DNA of 64,000 nt from positions 186,001-250,000 of the forward strand of contig NZ_JAVJQE010000013.1 of the NCBI RefSeq assembly GCF_040218065.1, written 5' to 3'. Shown here in pieces: positions 47,501 to 51,840 of the stretch. This DNA comes from Marivibrio sp040218065. GTDB lineage: Bacteria; Pseudomonadota; Alphaproteobacteria; UBA8366; Aestuariispiraceae. The notes beneath the pieces are model-generated. The model did no database searches, was not told the DNA's origin, and saw only the letters and a program-made list of their open reading frames with translations. Every line of letters begins with the position of its first letter. Position 1 is the first letter of the stretch. Position numbers and translations under genes: made by a program.

Positions 47501-50167
47501 CGACGCGCTGTCGATCGCAAGCGAGCTGTCGCCGTCCTGCAGCTCGATGATTTCGAAGTTCGACGCCTGGGCCGCGATGTCGGACAAATCAGCCGCCTGA
47601 TAGGCGCCGATGCGCAGGCGGTCGACGCCGGCGCCGCCGTCGAAACTCGCCCCCGAGACCGAGGCGTAGGCCGTGTCGTAAAGCACCGTATCGTCGCCGG
47701 CCCCCGCGTCGATCACATCCGCGCCGGGCGATCCTGACTGGCGGTCGAACGCGCCGGCGCCGTCGATGTAATCCGCCCCGTCGCCGGCCGTAATGCTGTT
47801 GGCGGCGCCGTCGCCGGTCAGGTGGTCGTCGCCCACGCCGCTTTCGATATGTTCGACCCCGTAAAGCGCGTCGGTGCCGGTTTGCGGGCCGTAGGCGCCG
47901 CCGAACTGCGACAGGCTCAACGAGCCGCCCAGCAAATCGGTCAGCGCCGCGGTGGTCGCCCCCGCCAGATTGAAGACCGCCGAGCCGTCGCCGAGATTGA
48001 CCGTCACGCCTTGGGTCGCGCTGGTGTAGACGACCGCGTCGTCGGCGCTGTCGTCCGCGCCCAGCGCCGTCACCTCGCCGCCGGCGGTCGTCATATCGCC
48101 GCCGACATAGATATCGTCGCCTTCGCCCGAGCCGCCGACGATCGTGTCCCCGCCCGATCCGCCGGAGACGACGTCGTTCCCTGCGCCGCCGGTCAGATTG
48201 TCGGCGCCGGCGCCGCCGAACAGCTGATCGTTTCCGGCCCCGCCGTCGAGCGAGTCGTCGCCGCCGGCCCCGACCATCGTGTCCGAGCCGGTCGACCCCG
48301 TGGCGATGATCGGGGCGCTCGCGCTCTCGCCGTCGCCGTCGCCTGCGAGCGCGCCGTCGTCTCGCTCTTCGTCGAGGAGCTCCTCGTCCGCCTCGCCCAG
48401 CAAGGTGGCGCCGCTCTCGTCCGGGTCGCCCGCCCCGCCGCCGGCGCTCGTTCCGCCGGATCCGCCGCCCTCGCCGCCGCCGGAGACGGTCGCGCTCGCT
48501 CCGTCGCCGCCGGACTTGGCGGCCCCCTCGCCGCTGACGCCGCCGCCGGCGTTGCCGCTGACGCCGCCGCCGGCGCCGCTGACGCTGGTATTGGTGTTCG
48601 TCCCGCTCGCGCCGCCGGGGCCCGCCGTCGCTCCGGATCCGGCGGTCTGCGTCGGCGAACCGTCCCCGGTCTGGGGGCCGTCCTGGTCGCCGCCTTGATC
48701 GCCGCCCTGATCGACTCCCTCCGGGCTCTCGGCCCCCGCCTCGCCGAAGTCGATATCGTCGACCAGATCTTCCGGGTCGCCGTCCTCCGTCGCCTCTTGC
48801 GCGTCTGGGTCGGGCTGCCCGTCCTGCTGCTGATCGGCGGGCTCACCGCCGTCCTGGCCGTCGCCCGTCGCGGCGGCCAGCTGGGTTTGAGGATCGCCCT
48901 CGCCCTCCGCCGCGCCGAAGCCTTCCGGATCGTCTTCAAGGTCGCCTGCGTCCGCCTCGTCGGCCTCCGGGTCGTCGCCCTCCTCAGGCTCGTCCTCTTC
49001 GGGCGCCTCCTCCTCGGCCTCGGCCTCGGGCTCTTCCTCGCCGTCGCCCTCGCCGCCGGCCTCGCCGCCCGCCCCGTCGGCTTCGGCCTCGCCTTCGGGC
49101 GCGGCCCCCTCGCCGCCCTCGTCTCCGGGGCCGCCGCCGTCCTCGCCGCCGCTCTCGTCTCGCTGACGGTTCTGACGCAAGGTGCGGTTGGCCGGAATAT
49201 CGCTCGGCAAGAAGCCAAGGGCGTCGCCGAAGCGGTCCGCGACGTCGGTGTCGGTGAAGGTCTGAGGCGTGCTCGGCGCGTCGAACGGGCTGTTTGCGGA
49301 GGTCCCTTGATAGGGTTGATTCAGGATCGTCTCGCCGCCCTGGGTGCGGAACGAGATCTCGCCCAATTGCGGCTGGCCGTCCGGCCCCTCCTCCGGCAGC
49401 AGCACAACCTCGTTCTCGTCGCCCGCGCCGGCGGTGCCGCGCACGCCGATGGTCGCAACCGGCGTGTTGATCTGCATGTTCTCGTCGCCGCTCTTCGCGA
49501 TCTGACCCGAGACAAAAGAAAATGAGCCTTTCACCAGGTTGAGCGTCATCGAGCTGTCGGCGCCCGGATCGTAGATCAGCGCATCCAAAACCACCCGCGC
49601 GTCCGCGCCGAGCGAGAAGGTCGATCCGTCTTCGAAGCGCATGCCGACCGCGCCGCCCGGCGCGGTCTCCACCTGGTCGTCCTGGTAGACGGGCAGACCG
49701 GCTTCGGCCGCGACGGTGCGGCCGTCGGCGCGCACGACGACGACCGTCCCGGTCGTCTCCGTCACCGTCCCGATCACGGGTCCAAGGGCTGCGTCGGCCC
49801 CGGCGGCGTCGGCCTGCGCCAATTGCGCCGACGCCCGCGGCCCCGCCAAGGCGGAGACGACCGACCCCTGAAGAACGCGCCCGGCCGCATCCTCCAGCGC
49901 CGACGCCGCGCCGTCGAAATAGCCGACCAGGCGCAGCGTCGCCGGTTCGCCCGAATCGGTCAGACCGCCAGACGCCTGCATCACGAGATCGAGCCCGTCG
50001 CGGGCGTAGCGGGCGTCGAGGAGAAACCGTTCCGGCAGCGTCCCGTCGACGCCGGTCGGCAGGGACAACGGCGCATCGCCGAGCGCGACGCGCGCGTCCA
50101 GGGAGAACGGCGCAGTCGACGCCGCGCCGCCCGGTCCGCCGTCATCGCTGTCGAAACGCGCCGCCAC
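29582..50167 (-). CDS. Giant type I secreted surface protein (FecR-like, acidic linker, RTX, beta-repeats, LamG array)
   Basis: 6861 aa, one uninterrupted frame of 20.6 kb starting with GTG (GGAGG 6 bases upstream). Order of parts: FecR-like domain as in large RTX adhesins (about residues 130-240; VYQDDQVETAPGGAVGMRF, FVSGQIAKSGDENMQINTP); Asp/Glu/Gly-rich linker (about 325-605); RTX nonapeptides in two blocks (about 625-695 and 780-830); a first LamG domain (about 955-1160) and cadherin-like segments; six ~200-aa beta-rich repeats (about 1525-2880); 14 more LamG-like domains alternating with VCBS/cadherin-like modules up to the end. The C-terminus is a VCBS-like domain ending EKKITVTVEGAGGVA, without RTX. 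No Sec signal. It is the first gene of the operon with the exporter and adaptor, so it should be their substrate. Function in adhesion or biofilm is inferred from architecture; LamG domains commonly bind carbohydrates. Confidence 0.94.
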   Translation of the reverse strand: MAARFDSDDGGPGGAASTAPFSLDARVALGDAPLSLPTGVDGTLPERFLLDARYARDGLDLVMQASGGLTDSGEPATLRLVGYFDGAASALEDAAGRVLQGSVVSALAGPRASAQLAQADAAGADAALGPVIGTVTETTGTVVVVRADGRTVAAEAGLPVYQDDQVETAPGGAVGMRFEDGSTFSLGADARVVLDALIYDPGADSSMTLNLVKGSFSFVSGQIAKSGDENMQINTPVATIGVRGTAGAGDENEVVLLPEEGPDGQPQLGEISFRTQGGETILNQPYQGTSANSPFDAPSTPQTFTDTDVADRFGDALGFLPSDIPANRTLRQNRQRDESGGEDGGGPGDEGGEGAAPEGEAEADGAGGEAGGEGDGEEEPEAEAEEEAPEEDEPEEGDDPEADEADAGDLEDDPEGFGAAEGEGDPQTQLAAATGDGQDGGEPADQQQDGQPDPDAQEATEDGDPEDLVDDIDFGEAGAESPEGVDQGGDQGGDQDGPQTGDGSPTQTAGSGATAGPGGASGTNTNTSVSGAGGGVSGNAGGGVSGEGAAKSGGDGASATVSGGGEGGGSGGTSAGGGAGDPDESGATLLGEADEELLDEERDDGALAGDGDGESASAPIIATGSTGSDTMVGAGGDDSLDGGAGNDQLFGGAGADNLTGGAGNDVVSGGSGGDTIVGGSGEGDDIYVGGDMTTAGGEVTALGADDSADDAVVYTSATQGVTVNLGDGSAVFNLAGATTAALTDLLGGSLSLSQFGGAYGPQTGTDALYGVEHIESGVGDDHLTGDGAANSITAGDGADYIDGAGAFDRQSGSPGADVIDAGAGDDTVLYDTAYASVSGASFDGGAGVDRLRIGAYQAADLSDIAAQASNFEIIELQDGDSSLAIDSASVESLVGAGGTLTVTGADGFANFDAEIWSASETGEESDGTAFALLSDGTTTVRVTGGVSIPGINLPPSYASVQGDALRFDASLDQVHGPDALIQSDDVTLEAWIEWDGTFTEANQVVVYNGDAGPGDGFGLALIASGSGYNVGGLVDGSTVMLSNASVSADAPTHIALVRESGVFTLYVDGRAEPITNPTAAPSTPTSAFAIGGLPLTSALHFTGAIDDVRVWSVARSQAQIDAARSVHLSGAEDGLFAWYPIVGAAGVADRTDGSTLTVSGVDFETSSAPVASFAAQEDGSFVLSLGVFTDPDADGEGEASEPPLGQEGGEGGGALQPPNSSVLTLSVSDGVLSVNTGIAGGVGLLGASGGGTSTLTLSATLAEINTTLRSGGITFTPSADRSGQSVLTLAFTDADLTNPQTITQTLTIDVAAVADAPFFSLTPSFSGHPGAPITISPLASSQDADFSETLQLTITGVPTGGAFNVGSDLGGGTFVVDEGDFSSLAYIPPVDSLDTATLSFTLSVTDGEDVRTTVATTSISLSLIDIAFDNDFETGDLLTAENWAGDIQPGQAYNAQIPDEQSGRLTTGQSLTLGAMDLGAGTMSMDGGLLQINGALTTEGDGFGAFGALDLSGGTLALGGGALDGPFTWTGGALTGTGTLATASTLTIRDGGSNEAGALDVSGTVTLDSVIEIESGFNHALQGGARLLGDGALRVGGTLALAEGVSIAPSFDILSGGRAAFIASGATGPALDLLGGGSNAGVLYLAGANSNPGSQSPTLVVGDGESFTNLSGGVVQTGGDSAQDVYAFRGAFVNQGTWDVNARARFEDGSGVTLVSLDNTQGTIDVASGSALSFDDGSVLRLGSLSALNGSGTIGFDSGQATIALDEDFTWTASSLKLDISSASVTVSGPGDFVNQSALTIAAETGDVFDARFVNMPGGVLVFDSFSSNQLVEFNGGIDNHWLMRLDGGSASPGSQAVTLAIGDGESLTVRSGGRLVTTSAQSGDVAKIRGDIDLLGELDVNGHAAIEAVSVSSAVLDAENGTIDVLSGRTLTIEDGAVLQVGTGATLSGGGVLALQGPGTVMELVSDFTWTATSLDLDIGGTNASTGQVTIGGAGDFYNTGALTIAQEDDVFAVDVFNATGATLAFVNSADTGPDVRFTEGLQNDGLLKLGGANSNPSSQAATLTVDAGVTLQNNGVIEFSTNSQDDLHTIRGDVHHLGQLNVLGSGRFQAGGASASVMDSENGAILIQSGRTLTMENGVTLKLGSGSTISGAGTLAFDGSGAGIDVASDFTWTSSDTKLDLTQTSVTVAGEGSFTNAGRLTLQPDSDVFDTGFVNAAGGTLVFNSSTVTGPDLTLNQGLVNQGLITLTGGSTNPGSQTTTLSVAEGQTLTNAAGAIIETTSTSSQDRHKIEGDLLNLGTLQVGGLTALEAGATTQGLLDTENGTITVGSGRTLEIGGDSVLRVGTGSTLDGFGTIQFTSSSASLDVASDFTWSSTNLALDVTQARVTIGGTGTFSVDGDLTMAADDDAFATDLAVLSGGTLTFTNATATNPTVSLLDGGLNAGLIVLAGGNANPGTQAPTMVVADGQTFTNLAGGVFRSAHGDSAQDVASVEGTFVNLGTLEVNAALEFDQVGTVLDTRDGTVTVASGDVLRIDDGALMQVGAGTVLDGLGTIRFVEASRTLEVVEDFTWTASDLALDLTQTNVTITGAGTTFTNAGTLTLAVGGDDLALDFVNASGASLELTSSSATSASALDVLDAFTNAGQLTITGGHSNPGNQAVTIDVASGVTFTNAGGATLRIDHANASQDEVELRGTYVNNGTVEIAGRTEIEDSFTNAGVLSIEAGRTLTVDGGTLINSGTLQGEGTISFVNGATFDNQGTIDVGGGAVGSLTILGDGLDLSDETLILNIANTGSFDQLDVTSLDLTGSETLELSFQNPGAALGTYRIVTYDSHDTQSAGVFETVTSNLDSALYDASLVYQADGIDLLVRAKPQLSGAADLSAREDEGVAITGLSVSDADAGGSEVLTFDLTVDAGTLALTDNAASGATIVTDDAGAVRLTGTITQLNSFLGAANAVRFNPAADASGAVTLTLTLTDGDGVQSTTTQTVTVSPVDDGASASLSYLTFDGADDYLDAGDAAAFDQTGAMTLEVRANMETAPGAGDLATLASKWGAYGERAYWFGVDGDTGQLKLILSPDGGATERTFLSGETLAAGQWAHVGVTVDPDDDAVRFYVDGAPVGTPQSFTDAGAYGGASRFLIGANQGSGAAPVHHFDGGIAEVRLWSAARSAEAIAQKHNQLLQAGESDLAGYWLLNGLNDGAVADRSANSNAALAQHGPAPDPGSAYLSFDGVDDVIDLPSSATGIRTGTGAFTWEGWVRADVSDVGGEPTLMMIGGPATGQRGNLRIDSDGNLSFVSYNQENLEATSADSVATGAWTHVAVTYDGSQVQLYVDGVASGAAQTVGLDITGGDATIGAAVDNAKYFEGDLAEFRVWSEAKSASDLAAFKDGRLTGEEANLEGWWPLDEGVDASVFDRSGAGSHGTVDGATWRNAAGGPPFAPGEAALSLDGVDDRVNLGADAALFSGTTSFTLESWIKIDAAAIASKNAQIFTLGADAAGERADLRVDQTTGELHFTTYGLSPATKSGVSVADGTWKHIAAVYDAAAQTMQLYVDGAAAGAAVSYAAKPPDISAGVAYLGPPAGASSFFEGSVSEARIWSGARSAAEIDGARLSRLSGAEEGLVGYWPLNDGAGTAAASLAPGGSDATLEGGAGWTEVADSAPGVADSGGPNVGAATADASESEEPGTFYLPEDQTLSGVMSSADVEGTPTYAISGETSNDGSFSIRSTELGEARINITTGEWTYTPDPDQTGPDDFTIQVTGATSGTDSQQITIELDPVADAPQLGATHGKALSMAAGEDIVVPNDPGLEPGAGSFTVEAWVNLSTVAADGDQYEYIVSKGNITSGEAGWSISSIGNQLFVRVNGNDGFSQRASQRIPDVSDLEGWHHVALVVDRDANELRGYLNGSNDRWVDGGAGPSSNSIAGFDPIDSTTDMLIGGVRNGSNATETSFSHVGQVDEVRLWSTARTPEQLASFSQLRLNGPEDGLIAAYDFEDPNNLGLDVTGNGYDGALTGSPGQVDSGAPAGGFDIEEDAGSVALTGITVADPDTDGDITVVMEVERGTLTIDDSVSGGIGASGIVGNGTAKLILSGTASAVATTLAAANGLLYAAAANASGLERLQVTANDGQGISTRSYDIAIDAVDDAMTGAGGALQFDGVDDFAEAAELSAFDGATSLTLEGWINTSRPGGTILQLTGNDSLELKLDGAGALELSGTLGDGGSVVGATAINTGEWVHVAAVLEGGQAQLYVNGEAAGSGSVSANLADPDLLIGKTQFGGDYFRGAMDEIRLWTTARSEAEIQGAYQRQLTGDEAGLAAYYRFDERLIEELTDSSGNGNTARLGGVDRSASGDAAASRLNDLNGALSFDGTGEVEIAHDPALSPASFTVETWVRADNGTRSADQRLLISPDSFNEATAYALTLNNGAPSFTVSGGASGAEVVTIGHGASVDDGLWRHVAGVYDGATGTVSFYVNGELSGTGQLTGALLTSTDALKLGADGFVGDLAETRLWNVARSRQEIQDSFELAARGDESGLVALWRGVEDPDDGGSSLTDFAGGHDGTIVGGVSFIDPMAPIEGPAGGTLEVEALEGRTVTGVANPGDVGAPVSFAITSAGAITTDGDWREQSLSAGVLRLNSVTGEWVFEAGYDVTGPQSFEITAIGDDGRTDAQTVSVTVQDFDFDPQVQGGALSFDGSSLIDVGRGVGDSLAITGDLTLEMWVNPTSLDGGRLLSFHSGTGDGESENALYTLFVGSGGVLTFSSETGDGTNHDVAFQDASLESGAWRHVSVVRDTAAQELRLYIDGQLADAVDYAITPTGGEDSRLVIGANTPEGGNYFNGFMDEVRVWSEARSAAQVESAWDRQIANPTGESALQAYWRADDRDGLQLTDASADGNHAALGGVAFTDVASRTLKFDGQNDYAERDSVVLNTASPYTVQTRFKWDGSDSLADMFLAYNGTFDQAGQTGGAGFGLGLVKTGPSSFQIGAFGGDGAIATGPPVVAGRWYDVAVTNDGGTLRLYVDGAERAAMNAPPGNPPAGEFLVGAALTPGGPGGHFAGEIEEVAVWSDVRTADEVAADAAGPISPGAADLAAYYRADAATSQAVTDLTGGTALTLDGARLENDPGPQVEGAHVVVTADRLAAGTFQTHEIEGDGTFAVAGGTTAAGLNSLNEAGKGTLRIDPDSGGWIFEPATGFAGEVSFTVTATGSLSGSDSETLTFQVLPPAVDQTPPNVAGARLAFDGGDVAVTAADPVLAHTDNLTIDLAVKPVALPGVGQSQTLLSHTGDGTGDGANTLYSLVISQNGEIVYTHQTTGGVAASHSFTGAALTEGAWAQLSLVRDISDSTVELFKDGVSVGSYDYSGVGAPADGADGRLLLGAADGAGTDGFIGEMDEVRLYSAVRTDDEIAYYADRQAPAADGDLLVYYRGETTADGLLDDVSGHGRDAVLGAPGGADSLAPRSIEPPARALSFDGTNDYLSVASDAALDPASFTIEAWYRTESTGSRLRILTRSDDNSSFNRYGLRLENGEPTFSIGFEGGSVSGEALTAAGVVNDGLWRHIAGSYDAATGLMRLYVDGELAAEKSVDGTLLSTTSPLFIGAYDERTLVADQRWDGDLADVRLWSEARGLDDIRASMNERLAGDESGLAAWWPLDDGAAGDTPASFADAAGSNDASPTGAPAIVETAPEIGGGLVATEENQTASGYWDASGMVEGSVTYGIEGATVANGLATLSTANGTATVDVSSGAWSFTPGAGFAGTDGFTLTAAGATSGAVRQAMTVEVEETPAEFAAGGDALSFGGGADSVAAPAVTGLSSGALTVELWLNPAETANASTYPISYAAGAESDAFGIVLDDTAGPRFYLNFGGGPNAGAYFDAGVDQLTPGEWAHLAVTWDQATGATAFYVNGVKTAEGTYQTGEALGAGGTLVLGQDQDSVGGGFQPGEAYRGLMDEVRVWSAARSAEQIAASYDAQVATDAADLVAYYRADGYNGGNLLDGAANGNDASVSGAAVLAPPASAADFDRSTADSHIAIDVGGAASALDLTERVSVEAWVKPADLAADQAIFSKFDGASGFELGLDTAGRVTFSGSDGSNTASVASGGSLSLGAQQWAHVAAVFDGGTVHFFIDGEAAGSAVMQDDGDITALATNTLDALIGARADAGIVREFDGAIGEVRVWSDARSADEIFAHRDRSIADPAGEAELAGYWRLDDVAGGGPRDLAGSLDGLVQNAVSAVAGAAPITGSVITLVEGEAYAGRFTAEVGGAATYSLDGGTIEGAYSVLTLIEGVARIHQQTGAFTFTPAANYAGTATNLFTLQATGAGGASQSVQITAAVEAAPTLEINAAGSSLRFDGDDSVTLADAPANDIAAGQDFTLEAWVYRQGSGVQTLIEKGDADGASGGFSLGLDVINRPQFRIGDGGSSVSVSRTDFVGLPENEWSHVAVSVDRSGLATLYLNGVDIGSGNIAGYGSAGLATGDLVFGDGFDGLLDEVRLWTKARSADEIQADYQRQLSGGEADLAGYWRLDDAVDDGMADATGANADASVSGAAAVRFLGRAAEFTGAADEEFSNPGAFDPGAGDLSVSAWVRLDDVNSAQTIVGKGDPDGAGGWSIELDGTGYLVVSVGDGSTEISQRVDVSGLDGWRHVGFTFERGATDSTVRGYLDGAAGGWASPPDGFDTAPSNLLASPLTSSARFAVGAQHDGSSYSQRLDGAVDELRIYNASRTAADMAADMSAATANPAAASGLIGYFGFEEQSGAALDASAGNADLTAGAAAQRSDAAPALSGTLFMVDEDQILSGVLESDSADATPYSQGDGPDHGALEFDAASGRWTYDPDPSYTGEDSFSFQATDSSGNVTEKKITVTVEGAGGVA
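29585..36125 (-). repeat. Fourfold LamG-LamG-VCBS super-repeat
   Basis: Four successive units of about 1.6 kb (roughly 36125-34490, 34490-32820, 32820-31160 and 31160-29585), each encoding two LamG-like domains and one VCBS/cadherin-like module. LamG units are recognised by a start of the L-x-F-D-G/D type, a W/A-H-V/I-A line near the middle, an F-x-G-x-x-D/E-E-V-R-L/V-W line and a closing A-G-Y-W/Y-R-x-D line. Confidence 0.75.
36125..41172 (-). repeat. Irregular LamG/VCBS part of the giant gene
   Basis: Contains eight... more exactly LamG-like domains 2-7 with two VCBS-like modules (about 39160-38820 and 36440-36130) and one cadherin-like stretch (about 38110-37720). Three LamG domains are directly adjacent at 41170-39170, unlike the two-plus-one order of the later super-repeat. 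Confidence 0.6.
41530..45589 (-). repeat. Six ~600-bp beta-rich repeats of the giant gene
   Basis: Each unit starts with codons for Phe-Thr-Trp; the starts lie at 45589, 44863, 44263, 43654, 43054 and 42460, so spacings are 726, 600, 609, 600 and 594 bases. Shared text includes T/S..LALDxxxxxVTI, SNPGSQ, NLGTLxV and ENGTIxVxSGRTLxI. The Asn/Gly/Thr-rich turns suggest a beta-helix or similar solenoid. The first unit is the most divergent. Confidence 0.8.
47680..47830 (-). repeat. Second RTX-like block in the giant gene
   Basis: Encodes a short series of GD.A-type nonapeptide-like turns (AGDGADYIDGAG, GADVIDAGAGDDTVL) close to the first RTX block, about residues 780-830. The repeats are degenerate. 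Confidence 0.65.
48085..48295 (-). repeat. RTX nonapeptide block in the giant gene
   Basis: Encodes about six GGxGxDxxx calcium-binding repeats (SDTMVGAGGDDSLDGGAGND and following) at residues about 625-695. In most large adhesins such repeats precede the C-terminal secretion signal; here they lie in the first tenth of the protein. Confidence 0.88.
48350..49190 (-). repeat. Acidic low-complexity linker in the giant gene
   Basis: Encodes about 280 residues dominated by Glu, Asp, Gly and Ala with almost no basic residues, then a Gly/Ser/Thr-rich section. The DNA strand is strongly skewed in short GA/TC-rich runs. Opposite in charge to the basic tail of the exporter ATPase encoded downstream. 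Confidence 0.8.
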
Positions 50168-50475
50168 CGAGCCTCCGTCCCTCGCTTCCGACGCGCTCTA
50201 TATCGCCGCGCCTGAGGTTTCCCGCCGCCCCGAGCGAGCCGAAGCCCCGCCTCAGGGGAAACGCGTACAATGCCGCATTAATATGAAGAAACTTGTATCC
50301 TGTTCTATCGACGCGCGCACCATAAGACTGTGATCCAGCGCACACGAATGCCGGAAAAGTTGTCGCGTCGCGCCCGCACGCCTTGCGTATCGACGGGGGC
50401 GGCAAGTACAAGGACGGGGCAGGCCGGCCGACGACGTCCACCGTCCCGAATTCGGCCGGACAGGGGAGTTTTTGT
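50168..50475. promoter_or_regulatory. Divergent control region of adhesin operon and TolC-type gene
   Basis: 308 bases between the GTG of the giant gene and the GTG of the TolC-type gene. A less GC-rich patch around 50265-50345 should hold the promoters. GGAGG (minus strand, near 50174) and AGGGGAG (plus strand, near 50464) are the ribosome-binding sites that decide the two starts. The shared region suggests co-regulation of the complete secretion system. Confidence 0.6.
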
Positions 50476-51822
50476 GTGATCAGGCGCAAGCTCCGACGCA
50501 GCGCCGCGTCGGCGATCGCATTTTGTCTGTTGGCGACAGGGTCCGCGATCGCGCGACCGCTGGATCTGGAACTCGCCCGCGTTCTTGACTCCCATCCCGA
50601 AATCCGCGCCGCCGCCAACGACTGGCGCGCCGCCCAAAAGCGCATAAGCCAAGCGGAGGCGCCGTTCCTCCCGCAGGTCTCGATCACCGGCGACAAGGGC
50701 TATGAGCGAATCGACAATCCGACCCGCCGCGCCGATCCGCCGGCGGAGGACTCAAGTCTCGCCCGCGAGAAGGTGACGATTGAGATGCGCTACAACCTGT
50801 TCGACGGATACGCCAAGGACGCCGGCCGCGAGATCGCCAGGGCCGACGCCCGCATCGCCGAGTTGAACGTTCGCGCGGTCCGCCAGCGGGTGATCTTCGA
50901 GGCGCTGTCCGTCTATTGGCGGGTTCTGCAGATCAACCGACAGTTGGGGATTCTGGACCGCCAGATCGACGCCATCCGCCAGCAGGCCGATCTCCAGCGC
51001 CAACTGGTCGATCAGGGCTCCGGCTTGGCCATCGACAGTCTGTTGGCGGAAGGCCGGCTGCAGAACACGATCAACGAGCAGATCCTGTTGAAGACCGAGT
51101 TGGTGAACGCCGAGGCGGAGTACGAACGGGTCTTCGGCGAGCCCCCGGACTATCAGCGCATGACGGCGCCGCCGGCGGTGCGAGACCGCCTGCCGATCGA
51201 CCTGGAGCGCGCGCTCGACCAAGCGCTGAGCCGCAATCCCAACATCGAGGCCGCCGCCGTCCAGGTCGACCGCGCCGGCGAAAGCCGTCGCCAGGCGGAA
51301 TCGGGCTGGTACCCGGACCTCGACGTCGTCGGGTCCGCCAATTGGGAGAACAATGTCGACGCGACCCGCGGGATCCGCCGCGATCTCTCGGTCGTGGTCC
51401 GCGGCACCTGGCAACTGTTCGACGGCTTCGCCACCGGCTCCGCCTCCGACGCCGCCGCTTTTCAGAAGTCGGCGGCCCAGGACCGCAATCTGTTGACCCA
51501 CCGCACCATCGTCGAGCGGGTAAAGCGCGCCTGGAACACGCTGCGGCTCAATCGCGAGGCGATCGACACCGGCTCCCAGCTTCTGGAGATCACGGAGGAG
51601 GCGGTCGCCGCGCGCCGCGAACTGGTCGAAGCGGGCCGGGAGACGCAACTCGTGCTGCTCGATACCGAGATCGAGCTCTTTCTGCGCCAGCGCCAGCTCG
51701 TCGCGCTGGAGACCCAAGCGCGGCTTTCCGCCTATCAATTGCTGCTGACCGTGGGCGACCTGACGCCGACCAATATCGGCATGGACGATACGATCTTTCC
51801 GCCTGAGACGCCGGCGCAGTAA
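50476..51822 (+). CDS. TolC-family outer-membrane channel of type I secretion
   Basis: 448 aa from GTG at 50476; the frame is open further upstream from 50383, but AGGGGAG stands just before this GTG and the residues after it form a signal peptide (basic VIRRKLRRS then AIAFCLLATGSAIA). Two outer-membrane-efflux halves follow; LERALDQALSRNPNIEAAAVQVDRA marks the second repeat near residue 240, and VRGTWQLFDGFAT and MRYNLFDGYAKD are the paired beta-barrel segments. It provides the outer-membrane exit duct for the giant protein. It is divergently transcribed from the adhesin-exporter-adaptor operon. Confidence 0.93.
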   Translation: MIRRKLRRSAASAIAFCLLATGSAIARPLDLELARVLDSHPEIRAAANDWRAAQKRISQAEAPFLPQVSITGDKGYERIDNPTRRADPPAEDSSLAREKVTIEMRYNLFDGYAKDAGREIARADARIAELNVRAVRQRVIFEALSVYWRVLQINRQLGILDRQIDAIRQQADLQRQLVDQGSGLAIDSLLAEGRLQNTINEQILLKTELVNAEAEYERVFGEPPDYQRMTAPPAVRDRLPIDLERALDQALSRNPNIEAAAVQVDRAGESRRQAESGWYPDLDVVGSANWENNVDATRGIRRDLSVVVRGTWQLFDGFATGSASDAAAFQKSAAQDRNLLTHRTIVERVKRAWNTLRLNREAIDTGSQLLEITEEAVAARRELVEAGRETQLVLLDTEIELFLRQRQLVALETQARLSAYQLLLTVGDLTPTNIGMDDTIFPPETPAQ

Positions 51823-51840
51823 GCGGCGCCGCCCGCCGTC

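Noticed and set aside
47822..49525. Plus-strand frame with apparently hydrophobic Leu/Val-rich segments
   Set aside because: Hydrophobic look comes from the complement of Asp/Glu codons in the acidic linker, not from membrane helices.
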